The notes beneath the pieces were generated by a model that was given only the letters and a program-made list of their open reading frames with translations, had not been told where the DNA came from and searched no databases. A program made the position numbers and the translations under genes. This document shows positions 34,665-46,600 of a stretch of 64,000 nt of DNA, piece by piece. Position 1 is the stretch's first letter, and every line of letters starts with the position of its first letter. Source of the stretch: Lutjanus erythropterus (lineage: Eukaryota; Chordata; Actinopteri; Lutjaniformes; Lutjanidae); assembly GCA_020091685.1 (NCBI GenBank), contig CM034613.1, forward strand, positions 1,268,345 through 1,332,344, written 5' to 3'.

Positions 34665-34679
34665 GTTTAGGGTTTCAAG

Positions 34680-35560
34680 CACTTTTTTCCAGCAAAAGAC
34701 AAAATATAATCATCACCATTCAGTCATCACCATTTTCATCAAAAGCTTTTAAAGGCTGATGTCAGTTTCAACAGTTTTGGAAACCATTTACGTACCTAAA
34801 CAAATTAGGTTTCTTTGCAGGTTTTGCAGACTCAAACTGTTTAGCTAATCCCTCCTACAACATGCTGAAATGGTTCATCTGGTCATACAACTGACATACA
34901 GTACAACTGCCAAAAATTAAACACATAGCACCCACTAGTTGTGGTCAAGAGGGAATTTCCATTATATCTGCACCATGCTGCCTGATACATGTTTTGATCA
35001 ATGCCAGTATTCACAAAACAAGTGTAGTCCACTGTCCAAGACACAAGGCTCAAAGAGTATGCTCACACTGAGGTGTTCATAATAGAGGGAGGAGTAATAG
35101 GTTTTGTTCAGACTGCAGGCATTGCATTGTGATCTGATTTGATCTGCCAAAGCATCCGGACTGAGACACATGTGTAGAAAATCTGATTGGAATTTGCATT
35201 TTCAGCCACCTCTAAATGTGGCTTGGATCTGATTTCCAAAAAAATCACATTTTTTTTTACTGTCCAGACTATCTAAAATCAATCAGGATGCAATCTAGAT
35301 ATGCCAAAAAACAGATGTGTCAGCTCAACTTTGACATATGACAAAAGCAGAGTTGATGAACATGACTGAACTGATGAAATTACACTAAATTTCTATTTAA
35401 TGATTTGAGTTACAGACTTTATATGATTAACAACTTAATTAATCATCACAATTCTGTTCATGATTTAGCATTCAAGTTGGCTTTGGTGCATGTATTGTGT
35501 AACATGTGCATGGGTCACACCCACACCACACCCTATTTCTCTCATCATCCATCCATCCAT
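34680..35560. other. intergenic, nothing recognised
   Basis: No supported feature. Confidence 0.4.
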
Positions 35561-35880
35561 TCAGCAAAGCAGCCCATACATCCTGCTCCACAGGTGCATC
35601 CTGCTGGGGGAGGCCAAGGTGTTCCCAGGACAGGTGGGATAAATAATCCCTGCAATGTGTTCTTGGCAGAGCAGCAGTCCCATCTAGTTGTCTAAGCTCC
35701 TAACCCTGAGCCTGGAGAGGAAACAAAATTTTGGATGCTTGTATCCAATCTTATTTTTTCAGTCATCACCCAAAGCTCATGAATGGCTTAAATGTTGATT
35801 GACCGGTAAATCAAGAGCTTTCCTTGGTCAGGCTTAACTTTGTCTTCACTTGAAATCCCTATAGAGTCACACCTTGGGAA
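35560..35880 (-). pseudogene. decayed LINE coding scrap
   Basis: Minus strand at about 35662-35600 reads HCRDYLSHLSWEHLGLPQQD, matching the WRDYISxLAWERLGIPxEEL tail of common fish LINE proteins. The plus-strand phrase ttgaccggtaaatcaagagc at 35800-35819 belongs to the same repeat. Frame is broken. Confidence 0.6.
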
Positions 35881-36138
35881 GCGAGCTTTCATGGAAGAGG
35901 GCACAGTCAAATTTGTGTCTTTGTGTGGAGTTGTGTGGCTCTTTGGTGAACTTTGATAAAGTTGCAGCCTCTACCAATAGCAGGCGATGGTCACTCCCCT
36001 GTTTTTGCGCAAGTGTTATCATGCCCTTCAGAAGACCAGAAGCCCTGACTGGAAGCAGACCTGAGAGACAAGGTTCCCAGCTTGCGCTTGGTGGCCGGGC
36101 TCACTTACAAGGCAGGACATAAGGTTCAAGTGTAGCCA

Positions 36139-36215
36139 TGGCCATGGCTGAGGGGTTAAGATGCCAACCATGGACTATAACATCCCTGGTTCAAATGCAG
36201 CCAGGGACCAGCCTG
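36139..36215 (+). repeat. tRNA-like SINE head
   Basis: A-box-like tggctgaggggttaagatg and B-box-like ggttcaaatgc spaced as in a tRNA promoter. No acceptor stem can be folded by eye. Confidence 0.5.
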
Positions 36216-36268
36216 ACTTTTGTTAAATTTCAGGTGAAGGTTTGGTGAATTGCCAAATAGGTGGTGTG

Positions 36269-36535
36269 TAGGGCTGGGTATGATTTAAAAAATTATGATA
36301 CCAGAAACCTTAAAGTGATACTGATACCAACGAAATACTTTTTTTGAAGGTTCTTTATAAAGAAGACTTGCAGTGATTGGCTGTGAGCAAAACCATATAA
36401 ATAGTGATTTTATTCTAGATTTGGGCACCAAAAGGATTGAATGCAGGTATTTCACAGGAGCAGTTTCCATACTACTTGGTACTGGGTTATTTCAATTGGT
36501 ACCTTAAAAATATTGAGTGCTGATACCCAGCCCTA
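36269..36535. mobile_element. 267-bp hAT-type MITE
   Basis: Terminal inverted repeats TAGGGCTGGGTAT and ATACCCAGCCCTA. Flanks gtggtgtg and gtggcatg agree at 6 of 8 positions, fitting an aged 8-bp target duplication. Confidence 0.75.
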
Positions 36536-36584
36536 GTGGCATGTGATGGCAGGGCCTGATCACAGGCTAAGGAAACAGATGTAC

Positions 36585-36845
36585 ACATACATGGACAGGT
36601 GTGGACATCATGGATGCACAGTAGTTCTATTTATAGTTCTTCCCAGAGGACACACTCCACATGTGCAGTAGATTTGCGTCTACAGAATTGGTGTAGTTGC
36701 CACAACAAATTAAGGGTACACGGATGTCTGCAAAGAGCCTACATGTACATCCTCTGATGAGCAAATTTAGGTCACATGGAGCCTCGCAGACTCTCATTCA
36801 AACTCCAGTCACAGATATGAAAATATAATACTGGCTTGAGTTAAA
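36585..36845 (+). repeat. dispersed repeat, shared with 47525-47760
   Basis: Ordered shared phrases: gtagttctatttata, gaggacacactccacat, tacagaattggtgtag and aaatataatactggcttg. Class unknown. Confidence 0.6.
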
Positions 36846-37479
36846 CCAATGTGGATGTTGCCCTGGCCATGAAACAGTGGACAGTGGATTTTGGGGACTT
36901 GAAGAATGCTTATGATCAGTCAGAATAAACCTTTTTGGAAATAAAAATGTTTAAGACCATCATACCATAATCACCTTGTTTCTTTTTTAAAAAATTTAAT
37001 GGCAAATGTATCAATTTAACTGTACATTCATCAACTTTGCTTCTATCTTGTAATTTGTGTGATGTGCACCATAAAAATGTTGCCTAACAGCCATTATTGC
37101 TTCATATTAAGAACATATTTTTGAGGTACTTGTACAGTAAACGTGCCTTTGGGTTGGAAAATGTAGTCAAAGTCAAACAATCAAGTAACATACATCAAAG
37201 GGGTTTGGGTTTATGCGACTCTGTAGGGTACATGTGAGCATCTGTTCCAACATTAACCTGGTCTAAGCAGGTGGGAGGCCAAGCTGTAAATCCTTGATAC
37301 CAAACAACATTCCACCATATTGTCCATGGCCTCCTTTTACTTTGGTACAGTTAACAGTCAGTTACCAAAGATGTGTGCGCTTGACAAAAATTCCACTGCA
37401 CTGGTGCAGAACTTCCACCTTCGGATGTGTTCTTTCACAAAAAAGGTTGGTCTAACTCTGCAAGCTGCACCTCAGATGT

Positions 37480-37648
37480 CTACTGCATGATAACGTCAGG
37501 TTCAATGTTAAAGAGAAGGTCGTCATTGTCCCTCCTGACTTCCAGCAGCAGGGCCGTCTCCTCCTGCAGTGCTCCCTGCAGGTCAGCTGTGGTCATCAGA
37601 GGTTTGCCATTCAGTTTCACAATGATGTCACCGTCTTTGATACCACCT
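37480..37648 (-). CDS. htra3: htra3 exon 10: PDZ second half and stop
   Basis: 169 bp of coding sequence. Encodes (K)[19 protein letters not shown], then a segment ending [20 protein letters not shown] and MQ, with TAG at 37482-37480. ATTAAA on the minus strand at 37000-36995 is a weak poly(A) candidate, implying a 3' UTR of about 0.5 kb; AATAAA at 36414-36409 is a second. Confidence 0.95.
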
Positions 37649-40600
37649 CTGAAGACAAAGACAGTGATGAAGAGATAATGTTATCAGTAAAACATTCAGT
37701 GTATCTCAGAAACAAGTAACTTTGAACTGCTTTTGTTTTTAAGGAATTAATGAATAAATTAAACCTACTTATGTGCAGGTGAGTGAGGAACGACCTCATG
37801 GACATAAATCCCACTGGCAACATCAGGGAAGTCTGGGTTCTGTTGTTTTAGCTCTTCAATTAACCTGGAACAAACAAATGTACACTTAATCAAAGAAAGT
37901 CCATTATCTGTTATCATATCTATTATCAAATTCCCAAATATTTTAGTTCAGGAACCAAGATGTAAATACTAATACGAATATTTTCATTTAACCTATATAC
38001 AACCAAGTAAGATCTTGAACTCTGTAGGGATGTCCACGTCCCCAGTGCCATTACTCTTTTTCAGAGGCTGTAGCAAGCTCATTTTGAAAGCCAGAGTGAA
38101 CATAGTGGTATCATGTGAAACTAGAAGACCTAGTCCTAACACGGAATTCATTGGTACCAACCATGTCATGCTAGTTTGTAGGGAAGTTGGCCAAATAACT
38201 TGTTTGTAATAGATATGCCCACTTTATGTGATTCCCATGCAGTTTTGGACAAAAAACACGTAGTGTAAATGTGTTATTTTCACCTATTGTATTTGAATGT
38301 TTCTGCATACTGCATACCCTAAACAGTGTTAGCATGTCATGAATATGACTGAAAAGCAGAGACTCTTGTGGATTCAATGAGCCCAATTGTATTCATGTAT
38401 GCTGATGTTACTTGAAAGCATGTTTTGAAACTTGACCTCCATTGTATAAAATGAACTACAGTGGCCTCTAGGATAATTGCAGGCTCATGAAAGTTCACAA
38501 CCACAAACTAGAGTCCTGGCATGTTCGGGGGATATATGGTTTTCCTTGGTATAGTGACAATAAGGGGTTCCCTGAGCAATCCCAACACAGAAGTGCTTGT
38601 CAGTATCTTCTTTATAGAATGTATACATACGATAACTTTAGTCTGATCAGCATTCACAACATACTTAAAGCACTTTTTTCAACAGTCCAAAAAACTTAAC
38701 AAATTATTTGTGTAAAATGGAACAATAACAAGCAAGACAAAATGATCTGCATGAATGTATGTTATGCTAAGTTGCTCAATTTGGGTATTTCTATAGACTA
38801 TAGAGTTTCTATAGAGTACAATGTAAATAGAAGAGGACCCAGAATATATCCTTGTGGGACACCTTAGCTTCTTTCAAGAGCCTCTGATCTGAATGTTGTT
38901 GCTATTACTGTGCTACCTGCTCAGAGCTGAACACAGTGGTTGTAACATGCTTTAAAACAGTTGAGTACTGGACAATACTGTAAATGAATTAATATTAAAT
39001 TAACATCATAAGATGTCTTCATTCAACACAACAGCCATCATCATCTGATCAGACTTACGTAGGCGTGATGGTTAGCATCCTGATTCCAATGAAACGCTTC
39101 TTTATTGACCTCACATCTGAAAAAGACTCGTGTTAGTTTCTCTGTATTTAGCAGGATACTGAGCAATGTTTAATCCAGGCCTAGTGATCTGGTCACTCAC
39201 CTTTGCTGTGTCTGTCGAGTGAATCATTGAGGAAGCGAGTGATCCTGTCGGAGGGAATGGCAAACGAGATCCCTGCTGCAACCTTCAGGGTGTTGATGCC
39301 GATCACCTCCCCATCCTCAAATACAGAGACAGGGCAACATCAAGAATGACTTTTCAAATTTTGAAATTGTTAGGTTGATTTTCTTCTTCAAGGCAAATAA
39401 TAGGGAGTGCAATGGATAAGTTTCTCGGGTTACCAAGAATAAGAGTTCAGCAAAAATCTAGCACTAAGGCAAATAGTATATTGGTAGTTGTGCAATTTAT
39501 GTTATAAGTTATTCTAAAAGTCTTGAAAGTTTAAGGAAGCTCACCAAATTGACAAGAGGTCCTCCTGAGTTCCCATACTGTGAAAAAATACAAAAAAACA
39601 GTAGTATGGTTTACAAACTACACAAACACTTTACAATATAACATTTTTACAACCTGACAATTTGAAATAGAGCCACACTCCCTGCTATATTCTCACATTG
39701 ATAATTGCGTCCGTCTGGATGTAGTCCATGTCGGAGTCCCTGAGGCCTAGCTCCTTCCCGTCTCTCTGAGCTGTGCTGACAATGCCGGTGGTGACGGTGT
39801 TCTGGAGGGCGAACGGGCTGCCGATGGCAACCACAAACTCCCCAGGCCTCAGGTCTGCACTGTGGCCCAGAAACAATACAGCCAGCTTGCCCTAGAAGGA
39901 GTCAAGGAACAGATAAAGGGTAAGATAATGCTATAGTAGTATATAGAATAATTGGGCACCATTTACAAGCAAGTGTTAGGGCACAGTCATTCACACCTGC
40001 AAACAATCTAGACTGTTCAAGGAAACTGGAGCAACAGGAAGTAACACACAAACACACACTTGCATCAGGAGAACATGCAGCATAAGGTGTGTTGGTTCAA
40101 ATCCAGGATGGTCTTGCTCAATCCTATATATATATATGGGTTATTATGAGGTATCACTGGTAGAAGATTTATTTAAGGTGTTCCACATGGGCCTTAAAAG
40201 TGACTGCAGTGTCCAGCCACAGTCCAGGTGACCCAGAGAATAGAATACATTAAGTTTTGTCCAGAATTTAAAACGAAACATATCAAAAACGGTTTATAGA
40301 TTTCCAATGACCAGATGAAGAGAAGAGCCAGTGGCATATAAAATAGTGTCATCTGCATAAAATTGTTAGGGACAATTTGGGGTGGCAGAGATGATATTGT
40401 TTGTATAAATGGTGAATAAAAGAGGACTGAGACTGGACCCTGAACAGAAAATGAATGGGAAATAGTTGTTTTGTTGTAATTTTTCATGTAAAAACATTCC
40501 ATGGTTCCAGGCAGGGGTGTACCATATCATATCGTTCATAATATATGTTACATACGTTTTTTTTCATGACAAAAAAAATTCACATTACAATATTGTTAAT

Positions 40601-43600
40601 TCATAATCTAATAATATTTTCACAAAGATGTTTGTGGATGCTTAACGAGACACTCAACTTTAATCTCATATATGCTTTCTTACTATTTCAAGCCACAAAA
40701 GGCCTTAGACCATAAAACTAGCCAGGTGCATCCCTCTGTAAATAAAACAGAGATGTGCAGGTATAAGTCAAAACCAGAGGTTGCAATGAAGAAGACTGCC
40801 ATAACAAATTATTGAGGTAATAACATTTAGTGACCTGCTGCATATGCTTTTGATTGTTGGGTTCCTGTTGAATTGTTTCCAGAGGAGGATGTATGTTAAC
40901 CTATAGGCATATAGAGTAAGTGCAGAAATATGATCCTGGTTGTAAAAAGCTGAACTTATTCTGGGCTGCATTCTGCCTTATCTGACCTCTTTCACAGCTG
41001 TGCAACTGCTGCTCCTCTACTCATGGATCTAGCTCACATCCAGAGCTGTGCCAGAAGCTTACACATTTACACTTTGCACAACGAGGCCGAGTGTGTGTTA
41101 AAAATAAAACTGACCTCTGCAAGAAACTGCAATGTCCATGACTTCAGTTCATGACACTCGAAAGGTTTAACTGCCGTTTTAACAGTTCCTTGAGCCCAGT
41201 TTGCAAGTATAGCAAGTAGTGGGTATCAAAACCTCACACAACCAACAATCATCAATTACATGTCTGGACCATGAAGAAGACAAATTTGAAATTAAGTACT
41301 GCAAACCATAAATTACAGCCTCACGATGATGATCATGATAAAAACAGATGTAAAATATACAAAGTCAATAGACTTCACCATACAGCTCCATACTGTGCAG
41401 ATATAGTTGTAAAGAGACACGTGAGAAAAGGGAGGGGATACGATGAAAAAGAGGAGGCGAAGGGAATGGGAGGAGAAAAATGGAGCTGAGTAGAAACACA
41501 TGCTCAGCAGAAAGATGTGACGGAGGGAGAGGGATAAGCTAAAACTGCTCTGTTTAGGATTTCTTAAAGGTGGAGTATTTTGGATCGTGTTTCCTTCTCT
41601 CACTCCACCCTGTCTTGGTCCTGGTCCAGATCTCCCACTTCTGATGCAGAGATGTCAACCTTAGGTCACACTGGAACTTAAGGTTCAACTGATATTAAGT
41701 GTTTGAAAGCAGATGCTGATATTTTTGCACTGAATCAGCAAACCCACCCAAGTATTGCTCAAACCCACAGCAATGCATTTAATTTCTAGTGGAAGTCCCC
41801 AAGTTTCCAAAGATACAAAATCAGGCTCTCCAGCTTAATTTTGGAAAAATACCTATTAAATGATGCACAAGGCATCTGGAGTATTTTCCATCTGATGGAA
41901 TGTAGCAGACGTAAAATTGGAAAAAACTGTTATGCTGCTTCAGATGATAAGAGATTTGCTTTTGCTGCAGGAACTCTGGAACACTTTTCTTCCATTGCTC
42001 TCTATCTCCTTCTATTTACATGTGTCGCTTCTGGCTGTGTTGTCACATACAGCCATTTTCTCATTGGTTGCACTTTGAAACAGCAGGAACCAAGGTTTGA
42101 GTTTGAGCACGATGCTCTATGACAATTTCCAATCAACTGTGGTTGATATGGTGATAAATTATGACTCTTGAATCTCAAAGATTCTGAGATTAATTTGGAG
42201 GCAAAGTTACAGGAAAATACAAAATAAAAGCAAGTATAAAACCAAACCAAGCAAAATATGCATGGTGTAACCTGCCTCTTGCCCAGTGTCAGCTGGGATA
42301 GGCTCCAGCACCCCGCAAACCCTTCAAGGATATGCAGTTACAGACAATGAATGAATGAATGAAAAACCTATCCTGCTTTTCTATTTTGAAAAGGTTTATC
42401 GAGGAGGACTTGGGTATGTGCTGCTGCATAATGGCTGGTGCTATGGCCTGGACATCCACTTGTAAGTCAGTCTGACTCAGGCAGTTGCCATGGGTCAAGC
42501 TGGTGGAGTGCAAGGTGGTTGTCCACCAAGCTTTAGGAATGGCCAAAGAATTTTGACTCAACACAGTTGATATTCCGCACCTTCCAGAGGACAGCAGCAT
42601 CACCACAACGCAACGGCTGGCATATGCGTTTACCCACTAAGTCTTTTATATGATCAAGTTGGATCTGGGTAGTTAAATTGTGGGTGGAACAGCCTAGAGG
42701 TCAGGGTGACCCCAGACACTGGGTGTCTGAAGAGGAATGGAATCTACAGGTGGTTAGAATCAGCATATATCTGCAGGAATGTGAGCATCTCAAGACAGCA
42801 GAATATCCATGGGCTATAGGATGTGATCATTCAAACCACGTCTTCCCAGTCCCGAGTGTGTACACTGACCATGTGTGGCCTGCCAGGTGTGCAGTCCCAA
42901 CCTGGACCACAAGACCTGAACAGTTCAGTCTTTGAATATGAATCTTCAGGCTGCATGAGCTGATGTTCACTTGACTGCATCCAGATGGACAAATGCCACA
43001 TGTCCAGATCTTCCTCAGGCTGCAAGACAAACTAAGCAGAAACTAAATGTAAGGGTTGTCTGAGACAGAGGCAAGACTTGTCCAGTGTGGTCAGTCTGAA
43101 TTTCTTGCTGTGTTTGAGGATATTCATACTGACCAAACTTCATCCGCCGTCTCTGCCACAGTTCCTCTGCAAAGTTGTTTTTTGTGAGTCATATGTTTTG
43201 GGCGATGAATGGTCACACTTTGCGTGGTGTGCAGGGCATCTCCGGCTTCTCTGCCCAGCTTTGAGCATAAGTGCACCGGCTCAAACTGGGCCAGCTGGGG
43301 ATGGCAGAACACCTCTGTCTGACATAATTTAGAGGTTAGACAAAGTCCCATTTTCTCAGGAGCCACACAGCTCAGGAAAATTGCCTTTAACTCCAAAAGA
43401 CGGTCCAGCCATGATTCAGCATGGTTGGGATCCAAGCAATTTCATACCTCCTTAGCTCACTCAAATGAGTGATTAGACAAGCAGTGGGCCAAGGACCACG
43501 CAATCTCTGTACAAATGTCCCAAGTCATGACTGTTCCTCCGACTTCCTGAGAAGAGGCTTTACTTTCTCAAAACATATTCAACAAAAAATCCTAAATCTT

Positions 43601-46600
43601 TCTGTAACCTTAACCCTATTATTATACCCTAAAACTAACCATACACTGGATGCAAACCTTGATCTGTGATGACTAAAAGGATAAATGAAGATGTTATTCT
43701 CAAAAATATAATTTCTACAGTTAATAAAGTAATGTAACTGCAAGTGCAACTCCAAGTTAAAACCCTTTTGTGCTAATCGGAAGGAAGCAGCTTGATCAGC
43801 CAAAATCAAAGCTGCGAGCAGCAACAGGCGGGTGTCAGGCTTCACCAAATTTAGTTTAATTGCCTAAGGAAGGTGAGAGAGACCAATTGCATACTTGTTT
43901 CATCATCACACAGCTTGAAGAATTTTAATAATTGCACACTCAAAGTTCCACCATTTGGCCCTTTTTTATTGAATTTGAATGAAACTCACTCACCCACTTG
44001 CATCAATCAATATAATATAATACACTTCAGAATTTGGTTAATACTTGCCCTTACAGCATGCATACCAAGACTGGTGAAATTCTGTCCACTGGGTTTTAAG
44101 GTACATGTTTTTTATATTTGTGGTACAGTCAAGTATAATCATGGTGGACTTTTATAGTGCAAGAAGCTTTGTTGTAGAGCAGATTTAGCTGGACCTGTGT
44201 CTGGTTTCAAGTCATTCATACTCACAGTGTGAGGGGTGCAGCCTTTCCAAAACTGTGTTGATCACAGCGCCACTATTTGGCCAATTTCACTATTTCTTAG
44301 GAAATACTTTTCAGTTATTGGACCAAGTTTAATGTTTGTAGCTCATTCCAGATCACAGCAATCTGCGCCACTGTAGCTGAAAAATAATAATAAACTGTCA
44401 CAACCACAATAAGATTTCTACCCTTTTGGGTCTTGAACCCAAATTACCGTGCAAACAAGCCTGGTTTATCAACTGTGGCCAGTATCAGCCCAATAAGTCA
44501 GCAAACTGCTACAGCTTCAGCTGGGAATTCACAGAAAAACACACAAAGAAAATTCCCCTGTAACCCCTGAGGTGGTATGAGCTGTTGATGTGCTCTGCAC
44601 CCGAGCTGGAAGTATTTGGTATCACCCCAGGGGAGGTTTGGAATCTGACTGTGGTTCATTACTCCACCCTATTAACACCATTGTGAATCTGGACACAACA
44701 CACACTGGAAACACACGTTTAGTCTGCTGACCTTGATGAAATGCCCAAAGACACAGTATCCTGCTGGAGTTTTACTGGAACAAGGAGGGCTAATGGAGGC
44801 TGTGGGGTCGGTGGATTAAAGCTACCCTGTGGAGTCATCACTGTAAACAAGTCCTGTTTTGTTTACATCCAAAGTTTCCCACCATTAGTATTATGTGTAT
44901 CCTTACGGCTTAACAGTCACATTGAATGCATTTCCTAACTCAAACAAAGGCAAAACTATTTGCGTATGCAGCCTTTGGCTATTCTTCTCCTCTTTTATTG
45001 ATGCCTGTTATTGTAATGTAATTGTAACCACCAAATGTCCCCACTCTCTGCAGAAGCATGTATCATACACCTTATGTTTTTGGAGTGCTGGTAGGTCCTT
45101 GTGACCATACTTGTAGAACAGGGGTGGGCAATTATTTTTCAGGGGGGGCGGGGGGCACATGAGAAATCCAGACCAGACCAGACACAAATGATATAAGATC
45201 CTAAACTTACAGTTTTAGTTAAAAGATACAGTTCATTATCATTATCAATGAACACAGCACTGACCCCTTTCAAAATAAAGGTCTGATAATGGTTTAATGG
45301 TAAGCAAAATGCTATTGACTGTCTTTGCTAAATTTTTAATTTTTGGTATTTCCATGATGGCCTTGCGGACCACGTGAAACCTTTTGGTGGGCCGCATCTG
45401 ACTCCCGGGCTGTATTTTGCTCAGGTCTACAGCATCCCTAGTGGTCAAAAACACCACCACTACGATATGTAACTCTGGATCAATATGATGATGATGAGGA
45501 TGAAGCATTGCAGACCTATGCATTATGAAGCAAAGGGCTGTTGTGCTGTAGGAATTTCTACTGAGTTAGAGTTTCTAGTGAGTAGATTTGCTCAACAGCA
45601 TGGAATGTGGTATTATTTTTCGTTTGTTTTGGTGCAGTAATACTTAGAGTAACATTGTCTTTGGATCTCATGCCACTGCCTGCAGCTTTATTGTCTGAAC
45701 AAGCTAGCTGCAGGGTGCCAGTCATAATTACCCAACACTTCCAAGGAAATGAAGTCCAGTTAAGTTTAACTGTTTATTTTCGAAGCAACACACCAGCATG
45801 GTGCAGAACAGGATTCAATATAGCAACAAAGCTAATGCTAGCTGAGCTACTGATTCAAAAAAATCTCATCAAACCTACTACTCTTGTTATTTAGTTGGCT
45901 TCAAATCAGGCTTAACGTTCACACAGTTTCTCTTGACAGTCCACAACATTAGTCCATCACTGTCTCAGCCTGCTAGCCACAATAGCTATGCAATAAGCTA
46001 ATGTCAAGTTTATCAGGTTAACTTGTGAAATAAACAGTAAAACAATGTAAAACATGCCAAAATTTTACAGCTTCGGTGGCTAGGTAGCTCAGCTGGTAGA
46101 GCGTTCGCCCCATGTACTGAAATTTTAAGTCCTTTGCAGTGACTGTGGGCTACATGTCACCCCACAGCTCTCTGTCCAACTTCAAAAATGTACAGCTTCT
46201 ATGTCAGGTCACCAACAGCCAGTCTTGATCCACAATTGAGCCTGGACTGTTGCCAGCCCTCATATTGGTCAATTTTTGAAGCATTGATTGATTAAAAGGC
46301 AGAGAAAAGAAAAAAAGTGAAAATATTGGTGGTTGCGGTTGCTTGCCATCCCCTGCAGTAAGCTTGTCAATAGTGCGGTATTTCAAAGTTACGGTATGCT
46401 AGTTTTATTTATTCACTATAAAACACACCATTGCTACTTCAAACCAAAAAACAGAATAGTCGTAATAATGATATTGACAAATCTGTGACTCTATTTTTGC
46501 TTATATTTGCAAAAAGAAGTTTTGCAACATTTTGTCATTTTAATAAAGCAAAAACACAGAAAATAGCCCAGAATGTGTCACCTTTTTACATACCTGACCA

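Noticed and set aside
43124-43435. 103-codon minus-strand frame
   Set aside because: No recognised motif, no splice partner in phase, lies in a repeat-rich intron.
46076-46185. tRNA gene-like head (gtagctcagctggtagagc)
   Set aside because: No intact B-box or cloverleaf; tail matches the SINE family seen at 23794-23967.
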